From: Scleromatobacter sp964418745
Lineage (GTDB): Bacteria > Pseudomonadota > Gammaproteobacteria > Burkholderiales > Burkholderiaceae_C
Reading direction: 5' to 3'
NCBI GenBank assembly: GCA_964418745.1
Contig: CAYQMX010000006.1
Location: 1 to 64,000, forward strand
Length of the DNA: 64,000 nucleotides
Part shown: positions 1 to 8,646 of the stretch, piece by piece
How the letters are laid out: each line of letters opens with the position of its first letter
Numbering within the stretch: position 1 is the first letter of the stretch
The notes under the pieces: generated by a model
Database searches by the model: none
Told to the model about the DNA's origin: nothing
The model's input: the letters and a program-made list of their open reading frames with translations, nothing else
Program-made: the position numbers and the translations under genes

Positions 1-2
1 CG

Positions 3-761
3 GCCGTGCGCCCGCCCGCGGCGCCGCCCGCGCGTGCGCCCGTGCCGGCGCCCGCGCCCGCGCCCGCGCGCATGCCCACCACGCTGGCTGCCGCGGCCGC
101 CTCGATGCAGGAAACGCTGGCCGACCCGGTGCTGGCCGCGCGCGCCGCCACCATCGCCACGCTGGACTGGGGCCCGCTGCAGGACGCCGTCGCGACCTGC
201 ACCGCCTGCGGCCTGTGCGAGAGCCGCCGCCAGACCGTGTTCGGCACGGGCCATGCGCAGGCCGAATGGATGGTCGTCGGCGAGGCGCCGGGCGAGCAGG
301 AGGATCTCGCGGGCGAGCCCTTCGTCGGCCCGGCCGGGCAGTTGCTGGACCAGATGCTGCGTGCCGTCGGCCAGTCGCGCCGCGCGGCCACGGGCGAGGG
401 CCGCGAGGACGACCAGGCCGGCGACCCCGCACGGCGCGTCTACATCGCCAACACGCTCAAGTGCCGACCGCCGCGCAACCGCAATCCGGAGCCCGACGAG
501 ATGGCGCGCTGCGAGCCCTTCCTGAAGCGCCAGGTGGCGCTGGTGCAGCCGAAGCTGATCCTGCTGATGGGCCGCTTCGCGGTCAGGCAGCTGCTGAAAT
601 CCGACGACGCGATCGGCAAGCTGCGCGGCCGCGTGCACCGCTACGAAGGCATCCCGGTGATCGTCACCTACCACCCGGCCTACCTGCTGCGCAACCTGCC
701 GGAGAAGGCCAAGGCCTGGGAAGATCTCTGCCTCGCCAAGGCGACCCTGGACGCCGGCTGA
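3..761 (+). CDS. Uracil-DNA glycosylase, family 4 (5' end outside window)
   Basis: Removes uracil from DNA to start base-excision repair. The family-4 hallmarks are all visible: motif 1 GEAPGEQED, motif 2 HPAYLLR near the C-terminus, and four cysteines placed as [4Fe-4S] ligands (CTAC, then KC in TLKCRPP, then ARC before EPFLK). The catalytic region is complete and ends at a TGA that lies 7 nt from the convergent glmU stop. The reading frame is open to the left edge and the first 60 or so codons are Ala/Pro-rich linker, so the true start is probably upstream of the window. A Pro/Ala-rich N-terminal extension is common in betaproteobacterial members. Function is well supported; only the N-terminus is uncertain. 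Confidence 0.9.
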   Translation, partial: AVRPPAAPPARAPVPAPAPAPARMPTTLAAAAASMQETLADPVLAARAATIATLDWGPLQDAVATCTACGLCESRRQTVFGTGHAQAEWMVVGEAPGEQEDLAGEPFVGPAGQLLDQMLRAVGQSRRAATGEGREDDQAGDPARRVYIANTLKCRPPRNRNPEPDEMARCEPFLKRQVALVQPKLILLMGRFAVRQLLKSDDAIGKLRGRVHRYEGIPVIVTYHPAYLLRNLPEKAKAWEDLCLAKATLDAG

Positions 762-768
762 GGCGCGC

Positions 769-2142
<1,374 letters not shown>

Positions 2143-2229
2143 ATGAAATTCCGGTTCGTGTGAGAAACCGCAATTATCGCAAGGCGCGCAGCGTGCCCCG
2201 GGCCGGGCGGCGCCGCCAGGTTCGGGGGG

Positions 2230-2922
2230 TCAGGCCGCCGGCGCGCTGGCGGCCGGCGCCGTGGCCGGCGGCACCAGCGGCAGGTCGACGCGCACGGTGT
2301 GCGGCTTGTCGTTGGTGCGCGGGAAATCCTTCATCGCCGCGTCGAACATCGCGGCCAGCAGGCGATCGCCGCCGGCGCTGTAGCCGTCGGAACTCGCCCG
2401 GGTCTCGTACAGCGCCTTGCCCGTGGTGGCCTCGCGGATCAGCAGCGCCACTTCGTGCAGGTAGACATCCTGCACGGGCGGGAACGGCGCCCAGATGCCG
2501 TGGTGGAAGCCGTAGGGGCCCCAGGGGCCGTAGGGCCCGTACGGCGCCCAGCCGGCGTAGCCGGCGCGGCGCGGGCCGCCCCACCAGAACGGATCGTCCC
2601 AGGGCGCCTGCTCGAAGCGTTCGGTGCGTGCGCCGATCTGCACCACCACGGCCGGCCTGGCGCCCTCGGCCACCGGCTTGAAGCCGGCCAGGGCCAGCGC
2701 CTGCGCGGCGGCGTTCTCCAGCGCCTGCTGGCGCTGCGGGTTGGCCTCCTGGGACGGCAGGCGGTCGAACGCGTAGGTGCCGGGCGCGGTGTCGGCGGGC
2801 CAGGCGCCGAAGGTGGCCACGGAGGTGTCGACCACGCGCAGGCTGGCGCAGCCGGCGAGCAGTGCCGCGCCGGCCAGCGCGGCGACGCCCAGGAAACGTT
2901 GGGTGGTTTGGATGATGCGCAT
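2230..2922 (-). CDS. DUF4136-type outer-membrane lipoprotein
   Basis: Predicted 230-aa lipoprotein of unknown function. The start ATG at 2922 is preceded by GGGAG at good spacing. The protein begins with a lipoprotein signal peptide ending in LAGC (Cys25). The mature part has the DUF4136 look: DTSVATFGAW, then TYAFDRLPSQ, helices, and strands ending in the VRVDLPLVPP region. Between them is a Trp/Pro/Gly/Tyr-rich stretch (GPYGPWGPYG) typical of the family. No enzymatic motif is visible. It appears to be a single gene between glmU and ttcA. Confidence 0.75.
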   Translation of the reverse strand: MRIIQTTQRFLGVAALAGAALLAGCASLRVVDTSVATFGAWPADTAPGTYAFDRLPSQEANPQRQQALENAAAQALALAGFKPVAEGARPAVVVQIGARTERFEQAPWDDPFWWGGPRRAGYAGWAPYGPYGPWGPYGFHHGIWAPFPPVQDVYLHEVALLIREATTGKALYETRASSDGYSAGGDRLLAAMFDAAMKDFPRTNDKPHTVRVDLPLVPPATAPAASAPAA

Positions 2923-3109
2923 GTCGGTACTCCCGGGTGCCGAACACGGCACCGCTTCTGGCGAGCGTAGCGCCCGCATGTAACCCGAGTATGAACCGGC
3001 ATCCGGCGCGCCCGCCCGGGCGCTTTCCGCAGGCTGTCGCCGGCCTTGCAGGCCCGGTCGGCCCGCCCTCCCGTCCATTCCTGCGCGCGACGTGCCGGTT
3101 CAGCGCGCT

Positions 3110-4060
3110 TCAGACGATGCGGATCACGCCCGGCCTGGGCGTCCCGCAGTGCTCGTCCTCGTCGAACGCGATGTCGCCGTCCGGCTCGGGCCGGCCGCTG
3201 GCCTGGATCGTGGTGAACGGGTAGAGCGCGCGGTCCATCATGTGCGAAGGCGTGATGTTGGCCATCGCGGTGAAGATGTTCTCGATGCGGCCCGGGTGCT
3301 GCCGGTCCCACTCGCGGATCATCTGCTTGATCTGCACCCGCTGCAGGTTGTCCTGGCTGCCGCACAGCGTGCACGGGATGATGGGGAACGCGCGGTGCTC
3401 GGCCCAGCGCACCAGGTCGGGCTCGGCCACGTAGGCGAGCGGGCGGATCACCACGTTGCGGCCGTCGTCGCTGACCAGCTTGGCCGGCATGCCCTTCAGG
3501 CGGCTGCCGAAGAACATGTTCATGAACATCGTCACGACGATGTCGTCGCGGTGGTGGCCCAGCGCGATCTTGGTGCAGCCGAGCTCGCCGGCCACGCGGT
3601 ACAGGATGCCGCGGCGCAGCCGCGAGCACAGCGAGCACATGGTCTTGCCGGGCTCGATGTGCTCGGTGACGATCGAGTACGTGTCCTGCTCCTCGATGTG
3701 GAACGGCACGCCGCGCGCCCGCAGGTAGTCGGGCAGCACGTGCTCCGGGAATCCGGGCTGTTTCTGGTCGAGGTTGACCGCGACCAGGTCGAACTTGACC
3801 GGCGAGCGCTCGCGCAGCGACAGCAGGATGTCGAGCATCGCGTAGCTGTCCTTGCCGCCCGACAGGCACACCATCACCTTGTCGCCGGCCTCGATCATGT
3901 TGTAGTCGATGATGGCCGCGCCGACCTGGCGGTGCAGGCGCTTGGACAGCTTGTTGACCTCGTAGGCGGCCTTGCGCTTCGCGGCGGTCTGCCGCTCGTC
4001 GAACACCGCGCCGGCCGGGGCCGCGCCGCCGCCGGCGTCCTCGTTGCGTTCCAGGCTCAT
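3110..4060 (-). CDS. ttcA: tRNA 2-thiocytidine(32) synthetase TtcA
   Basis: ATP-dependent, iron-sulfur-cluster enzyme that thiolates C32 of certain tRNAs. The PP-loop SGGKDS is at residues 67-72, and two CxxC motifs follow: CSLC (142-145) and CTLC (230-233), which supply the cluster ligands. At 316 aa the length is normal. The ATG at 4060 overlaps the folB stop as TGATG, so the two genes are translationally coupled. Longer in-frame starts would run through folB and were rejected. The C-terminal tail ending in PRPGVIRIV is typical of betaproteobacterial TtcA. Confidence 0.95.
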   Translation of the reverse strand: MSLERNEDAGGGAAPAGAVFDERQTAAKRKAAYEVNKLSKRLHRQVGAAIIDYNMIEAGDKVMVCLSGGKDSYAMLDILLSLRERSPVKFDLVAVNLDQKQPGFPEHVLPDYLRARGVPFHIEEQDTYSIVTEHIEPGKTMCSLCSRLRRGILYRVAGELGCTKIALGHHRDDIVVTMFMNMFFGSRLKGMPAKLVSDDGRNVVIRPLAYVAEPDLVRWAEHRAFPIIPCTLCGSQDNLQRVQIKQMIREWDRQHPGRIENIFTAMANITPSHMMDRALYPFTTIQASGRPEPDGDIAFDEDEHCGTPRPGVIRIV

Positions 4061-4455
4061 CACGCCTCCTTCAATCCGAACACTTCCACGCCCACCGCCT
4101 CGCAGTCCGGGTAGACGTCGGGCTTCTCGGTCGACACGCGCGCCGCGCGCACGTTCGGGTGCGCCAGCATCAGCGCCAGCACGTCGTCGCACAGCGTCTC
4201 CTGCAGGTGCACGTGGCCGCGCGACATGCGCGTGGCGATGGTCGAGCGGATGAAGTCGTAGTCCAGCACCTCGGCCAGCTGGTCGGCATGCGGCGTGGAG
4301 GTGGCCAGCGGCACGTACAGGTCGACGTTGATCAGGACGCGCTGCTCGCCCTTCTTCTCGAACTCGTGCACGCCGATGTTGATCCACACCTCGTAGTTGC
4401 GCAGGAACAGCCGCCGGCAGTCCATCAGGGTGGGGTTGAGCAGGAGGCTGTGCAT
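4060..4455 (-). CDS. folB: Dihydroneopterin aldolase
   Basis: Folate pathway enzyme that splits dihydroneopterin into 6-hydroxymethyl-dihydropterin and glycolaldehyde. The 131-aa protein shows the FolB pattern: LFLRNYEVWINIGVHEFEKK near the start, QRVLINVDL, and the C-terminal TEKPDVYP containing the conserved Lys. Translation could begin at Met1 or at Met11, just before the first strand. The stop overlaps the ttcA start by one base. The upstream gene is a pteridine-reductase-like SDR, so the run from 5359 to 4060 reads as a small pterin/folate operon. Confidence 0.92.
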   Translation of the reverse strand: MHSLLLNPTLMDCRRLFLRNYEVWINIGVHEFEKKGEQRVLINVDLYVPLATSTPHADQLAEVLDYDFIRSTIATRMSRGHVHLQETLCDDVLALMLAHPNVRAARVSTEKPDVYPDCEAVGVEVFGLKEA

Positions 4456-4489
4456 GTCGGGTGTCTTGGTTGAGGGCGGGGGCGTCGCG

Positions 4490-5359
4490 TCAGCGCGCCG
4501 CGGGTTGGTCGTCGCGCGCGAGGAACAGCACGTCGCGCGGCTGGCCCACGAGATGCTGGCCGCCGTCGACCGCGAGGTCGATGCCGGTGATCGCGGGCGA
4601 TTCGATGAGGAAGCGCACGGCGCGCGCGATGTCCTCGGGCGTGGACGAGCGGCCGAGCGCAGTCAGCTTGTGGGCCTTGGCGAACTCGGCCTCGTCCATC
4701 GGACCCGAGACCAGCGTGATGCCGGGCGACACGCCGCACACGCGCACCGCCGGCGCCAGCGCCTGCGCGAGCAGCACCGTGGCGTGCGCCAGCGCCGCCT
4801 TGGTGAGCGTGTACGAGAAGTAGTCGGGGTTGGGGTTGTGCAGCTTCTGGTCGAGCAGGTTGACCACGCAGGGCGTCACCCGCGCGTGCGCCGGCTGCGC
4901 GGCCACCTGGGTGGCCAGCGCCTGCGCGAGTGCGATCGGCGCGGCCGTGTTGCTGCGGGTCAGCGCCTCCAGCAGTGCGGCGTCGAAGGTGGCCGGGCTG
5001 TCGTACTCGAAGCGCGACGCGCTGTTGACCACCGCGTCGACGCGGCCGCAGGCCCGCGCGACGGCGGGCAGCAGCGCCGCGGCGGCGGCCGGGTCGGCGA
5101 AGTCGGCGGCGAACAGGTGCACGTCGACGCCGGCGCTGCGCAGTTCCGCGGCGGTGGCGTGCGCGGCGGCCTCGCTGCCGCGGTGATGCAGCGCGATGTC
5201 GAAGCCCGCGTGCGCCAGTTCGAGCGCGATCACGCGGCCGATGCGGCGCGCGGCGCCCGTCACGAGCGCCACCGGCCGCGGGCCGTCATGTTCGTACGCG
5301 CGCCGATGCGGCGTGCCCGCGGGCGATATTTCGGCGTCAAGGTGGTGGGGGGTGGCCAT
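4490..5359 (-). CDS. SDR-family oxidoreductase, probably pteridine / dihydromonapterin reductase (FolM-like)
   Basis: NADPH-dependent short-chain dehydrogenase of 289 aa. The nucleotide-binding loop TGAARRIG is at residues 34-41; an Arg-rich form of this loop is characteristic of pteridine reductases and FolM, which prefer NADPH. The catalytic Tyr183 and Lys187 form YTLTK, and NSAS supplies the NAG-like motif. The C-terminus holds GIDLAVDGGQH. The position just upstream of folB supports a role in pterin reduction, but the substrate is an inference and a general SDR role cannot be excluded. The first 25 residues are a nonconserved tail, so an internal start is possible. Confidence 0.75.
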   Translation of the reverse strand: MATPHHLDAEISPAGTPHRRAYEHDGPRPVALVTGAARRIGRVIALELAHAGFDIALHHRGSEAAAHATAAELRSAGVDVHLFAADFADPAAAAALLPAVARACGRVDAVVNSASRFEYDSPATFDAALLEALTRSNTAAPIALAQALATQVAAQPAHARVTPCVVNLLDQKLHNPNPDYFSYTLTKAALAHATVLLAQALAPAVRVCGVSPGITLVSGPMDEAEFAKAHKLTALGRSSTPEDIARAVRFLIESPAITGIDLAVDGGQHLVGQPRDVLFLARDDQPAAR

Positions 5360-5379
5360 GATCCCTACAATTTGATTCG

Positions 5380-6660
5380 ATGCAGCGCAATTCCAGGCCC
5401 GGCCTTCCGGGCACCACGACAGATTCCTCGACCGCTTCGGCGCCAGCCGACGCGCTGGTCGCGCGCATCGCGTCCCGCATCGCCGCGGCCGGCGGCTGGA
5501 TGCCCTTCGACGATTTCATGGCGGAGGCGCTCTATGCGCCCGGCCTCGGCTACTACAGCGGCGGACGCCGCATCTTCGGCCTGGGGCCCGAGGGCGGCAG
5601 CGATTTCGTCACCGCGCCCGAATTGTCGCCGTTTTTCGGCCGGGCGCTGGCGGTGCAGGTCCGGGAAGCCCTCACGGCAGCCGGCAGCGAGCGTGTCTAC
5701 GAGTTCGGCGCCGGCACCGGCGCGCTGGCCGAGCAACTGCTGGAGGCGCTGGACGCCGACGACGCCGACGACGACGGCATGCTGCGCGTGCCCGTGGACT
5801 ACACCATCGTCGAGCTCTCCGCGCACCTGCGCGAGCGCCAGCAGGCGCGCCTCGCGCGCTTCGCGCCGCGCGTGCGCTGGCTCGACGCCTGGCCCGAGGC
5901 GATCGAGGGCGTCGTGGTGGGCAACGAGGTGCTCGACGCGATGCCGGTCAAGCTGCTGCACCGCTCGGGCGGACGCTGGCACGAGCGCGGCGTCGTCGAC
6001 CTGGCCGACCCGGCCTCGGCCGCGCGCGCGGCGGGCCCGGCCAACGACGGCAGCCACCCCACAGGGGGGGCCGATGCGGCTGGCGCCGCACCGCACCGCT
6101 TCGCGTTCGCCGACTTGCACGCCCCGTTCTCGCTCGAAGGCGAGACCCAGGCCGCGGCCGCGCTGATGGACGGCTTCTTCATCGACGGCAGCGTCACCGA
6201 GATCCACCCGATCGCCGAGAGCTTCGTCACCAGCCTGGCCGATCGCCTGCAGCGCGGCGTGGCGATCCTGGTCGACTACGGCTTTCCCGAACACGAGTAC
6301 TACCATCCACAGCGCCTGGGCGGCACGCTGATGTGCCACCAGGCGCACCGCGCCGACGGCGACCCGCTGGCGGACATCGGCGCCAAGGACATCACGGCGC
6401 ACGTCAACTTCAGCGGCATCGCGCTGGCGGCCCAGGAGGCCGGCCTGACCGTGCTGGGCTACACCTCGCAGGCGCGCTTCCTGATCAACTGCGGCCTGGT
6501 CGACCTGCTGGCCGCGGCCAGCGTGGCCGAACGCGCCAACGCGCAGAAGCTGGTCAACGAGCACGAGATGGGCGAACTGTTCAAGGTGATCGCGCTGGCG
6601 CGCGGGTGCGAGCTCGACCCGATCGGGTTCCGGGCCGGCGATCGCTCGCACATGTTGTGA
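5380..6660 (+). CDS. Class I SAM-dependent methyltransferase, MidA/NDUFAF7 family
   Basis: A 426-aa protein of the family (older name DUF185) that includes the mitochondrial complex I assembly factor NDUFAF7, a protein arginine methyltransferase. The family opening is clear: GGWMPFDDFMAEALYAPGLG, then YYSGG and FVTAPELSPFFG. The SAM-binding loop EFGAGTG is at residues 108-114. Later landmarks are VVGNEVLDAMPV and ILVDYGFP. It is divergent from the SDR gene with a very short shared control region (5360-5379). A poly-G tract (GGGGGGG near 6065) lies in a nonconserved Gly/Ala loop. The bacterial substrate is not known to me. Confidence 0.85.
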   Translation: MQRNSRPGLPGTTTDSSTASAPADALVARIASRIAAAGGWMPFDDFMAEALYAPGLGYYSGGRRIFGLGPEGGSDFVTAPELSPFFGRALAVQVREALTAAGSERVYEFGAGTGALAEQLLEALDADDADDDGMLRVPVDYTIVELSAHLRERQQARLARFAPRVRWLDAWPEAIEGVVVGNEVLDAMPVKLLHRSGGRWHERGVVDLADPASAARAAGPANDGSHPTGGADAAGAAPHRFAFADLHAPFSLEGETQAAAALMDGFFIDGSVTEIHPIAESFVTSLADRLQRGVAILVDYGFPEHEYYHPQRLGGTLMCHQAHRADGDPLADIGAKDITAHVNFSGIALAAQEAGLTVLGYTSQARFLINCGLVDLLAAASVAERANAQKLVNEHEMGELFKVIALARGCELDPIGFRAGDRSHML

Positions 6661-6672
6661 GCACGGCAGCTG

Positions 6673-6864
6673 ATGCGCTTCCTGCTGGTCATCCTCATCT
6701 GCCTGCTCGTGTTCAACCGCTTCGGCGACTGGATGACGCGCCACGGCTTCGGCAAGCTGCCCGGCGACCTGCGCTTTCGCATCGGCAACCGCGTGTTCTT
6801 CCTGCCGCTGGGCAGCAGCGCCGTGCTGTTGCTGATCGCCAGCGCGATCGCCTGGATCAAGTGA
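6673..6864 (+). CDS. DUF2905-type small membrane protein
   Basis: A 63-aa inner-membrane protein of unknown function. The sequence shows an N-terminal helix (LLVILICLLVFNRFGDW), the conserved core GKLPGDLRFRIGNRVFFLPLG, and a C-terminal helix (SSAVLLLIASAIAWI), which matches the DUF2905 pattern. It begins 12 nt after the methyltransferase stop, so co-transcription is likely. Its 3' end overlaps the convergent isochorismatase gene by 8 nt. Confidence 0.8.
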   Translation: MRFLLVILICLLVFNRFGDWMTRHGFGKLPGDLRFRIGNRVFFLPLGSSAVLLLIASAIAWIK

Positions 6865-7402
6865 AGGCGATCTCCGCGGCCGGCACTGCGTCGATCACGA
6901 CGTGGAAGCTGCTGATGTTGCGCAGCGTCTCGTTCTCGTGCAGCCGGATCTGCAGCCCGGTGGCGTGGGGCTTGTCGTGCGAGGTATGGGCGTCGGCGGC
7001 CAGCGTCACGGCGTAGCCGCGCGAGGCGGCGCCGCGCACGCTGGAGTCGACGCAGAACTCGCTCGAATAGCCGCACACGGTCACGTGGCGCACGCCGCGC
7101 TCGGCCAGCAGCGCGTGCAGCGCGGTGTGCAGGAAGGCGTCGGACATCGTCTTGCGCACGAACAGGTCGCCCGCTTGGGTGACGAGGCCGGGATGCAGGC
7201 GCCAGCCGGGGGTGTCGGCCACCAGGTCGCCGGTGCTCGTCTCGTGCTGCACCCACACCACCGGCACGCCCGCCAGGCGCGCCCGCGCGGCCAGGTCATT
7301 GATGCGGGCGACGACGTCCTCGGCCTCGGCGGGCTCGGGGTCGAACAGGATCGTCTGCATGTCGATGACGAGGAGGGCGTTCTGTGCGGCGGGGATCTTC
7401 AT
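6857..7402 (-). CDS. Isochorismatase-family cysteine hydrolase
   Basis: A 181-aa alpha/beta hydrolase of the isochorismatase-like superfamily (nicotinamidase, isochorismatase and related amidases). The predicted catalytic triad is present: Asp14 (LLVIDMQ), Lys84 (FVRKTMSDAF) and Cys117 (GYSSEFCVDS), with the cis-peptide region before the Cys. The ATG at 7402 overlaps the cca stop as ATGA, so it is the last gene of the slt-cca-hydrolase chain. The substrate cannot be told from the sequence; many members with this motif spelling are simply called cysteine hydrolases. Confidence 0.85.
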   Translation of the reverse strand: MKIPAAQNALLVIDMQTILFDPEPAEAEDVVARINDLAARARLAGVPVVWVQHETSTGDLVADTPGWRLHPGLVTQAGDLFVRKTMSDAFLHTALHALLAERGVRHVTVCGYSSEFCVDSSVRGAASRGYAVTLAADAHTSHDKPHATGLQIRLHENETLRNISSFHVVIDAVPAAEIAFT

Positions 7403-8646
7403 GGCGCGGGCGGATCGGTGTCGGTGTCCAGGGCGATGGCCAGGGCCGCGACGCGGGCCCGGCGGATGGCTTCGGCGATCGCCGGCCCCTGCAGGCCGCG
7501 TTCGAGGGCCTGCGAGGAGGCGGCGCGGCTGTCGACGTCCTGGGCCGTCGTCAGCGCCGCGGCCAGGCGCGCGCGTTGCGGATAGGGGCGATCCTCGAAG
7601 CCCAGGCGGCCAGTGGCGTCGCATTCGCAGGCGGCCAGCAGTTGCAGGAAGCGCTCGGGGCGGCGGAACGCGTCGCAGCGCTCCAGCAGCCGCAGCACGG
7701 CCGCCGCATCGAGCTTCTCGCTGGCGTGGATGTTGGTGTGCTCGCGCGCGGTCAGCAGCGCCAGCTCGCCGCAGTCCACCGGCACGCGCAGGCGCGCGTC
7801 CAGCGCGCGGATCAGCTCTTCGCCGCGTCCCTCGTGGCCGATGTGGCGCGGCAGCACGTCGGCCGCCGTGGTCGCCTTGCCCAGGTCGTGCACCAGGCTG
7901 GCCCAGCGCACCGGCAGCGGCTGGGCGGTGGCGGCGCAGCGGCCCAGCACCATCATCGTGTGCACGCCGGTGTCGATCTCGGGATGGTGGGCCGGCGGCT
8001 GCGGCACGCCGAACAGCGCATCGACCTCGGGCAGCAGCCGGGCCAGCGCGCCGACGCCGCGCAGCACGTCGAACATGCGCGCCGGGGCGCGTTCCATCAG
8101 GCCGCGCGAGACTTCCTGCCACACGCGTTCGGCCACCAGCGCGTCGGCCTCGCCGGCGGCGACCATCCGCTGCATCAGGGCCGTGGTCTCGGGCGCCACG
8201 GTGAAGTCGGGCCAGCGCGCCGCGAAGCGGGCCACGCGCAGGATGCGCACCGGGTCCTCCTCGAACGCCGCCGACACGTGGCGCAGCACCCTGGCCTCCA
8301 GGTCGCGCCGGCCGCCGTACGGGTCGATCAGCGTGCCGTCGGCGTCCTGGGCGATCGCGTTGATCGTCAGGTCGCGCCGCACCAGGTCGTCCTCCAGCGT
8401 GACGTCGGGCGCCGCGTAGACCTCGAAGCCGCGGTAGCCGGGGCCGGTCTTGCGCTCGGTGCGGGCGAGCGCGTATTCCTCGTGGGTGTCCGGGTGCAGG
8501 AAGACAGGGAAGTCCTTGCCCACCGGCAGGAAGCCGGCGTCCAGCATGTCCTGCGGGCTCGCGCCGGTGACCACCCAGTCGTGGTCGTTGACCGGCTCGC
8601 CGAGCAGGCCGTCGCGCACCGCGCCGCCGACGACGTAGGCCTTCAT
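7399..8646 (-). CDS. cca: Multifunctional CCA-adding tRNA nucleotidyltransferase with HD domain
   Basis: Adds or repairs the 3'-CCA of tRNA. The N-terminal nucleotidyltransferase has GGAVRDGLLG and the metal-binding pair in NDHDWVV (Asp21, Asp23), then RRDLTINAIA. After the neck region an HD phosphohydrolase-like domain is present (ASLVHDLGK), as in the E. coli-type enzyme. The 415-aa length is normal. Start and stop overlap neighbours by four bases on both sides (ATGA with slt upstream and the hydrolase downstream), so all three are translationally coupled. Confidence 0.95.
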   Translation of the reverse strand: MKAYVVGGAVRDGLLGEPVNDHDWVVTGASPQDMLDAGFLPVGKDFPVFLHPDTHEEYALARTERKTGPGYRGFEVYAAPDVTLEDDLVRRDLTINAIAQDADGTLIDPYGGRRDLEARVLRHVSAAFEEDPVRILRVARFAARWPDFTVAPETTALMQRMVAAGEADALVAERVWQEVSRGLMERAPARMFDVLRGVGALARLLPEVDALFGVPQPPAHHPEIDTGVHTMMVLGRCAATAQPLPVRWASLVHDLGKATTAADVLPRHIGHEGRGEELIRALDARLRVPVDCGELALLTAREHTNIHASEKLDAAAVLRLLERCDAFRRPERFLQLLAACECDATGRLGFEDRPYPQRARLAAALTTAQDVDSRAASSQALERGLQGPAIAEAIRRARVAALAIALDTDTDPPAP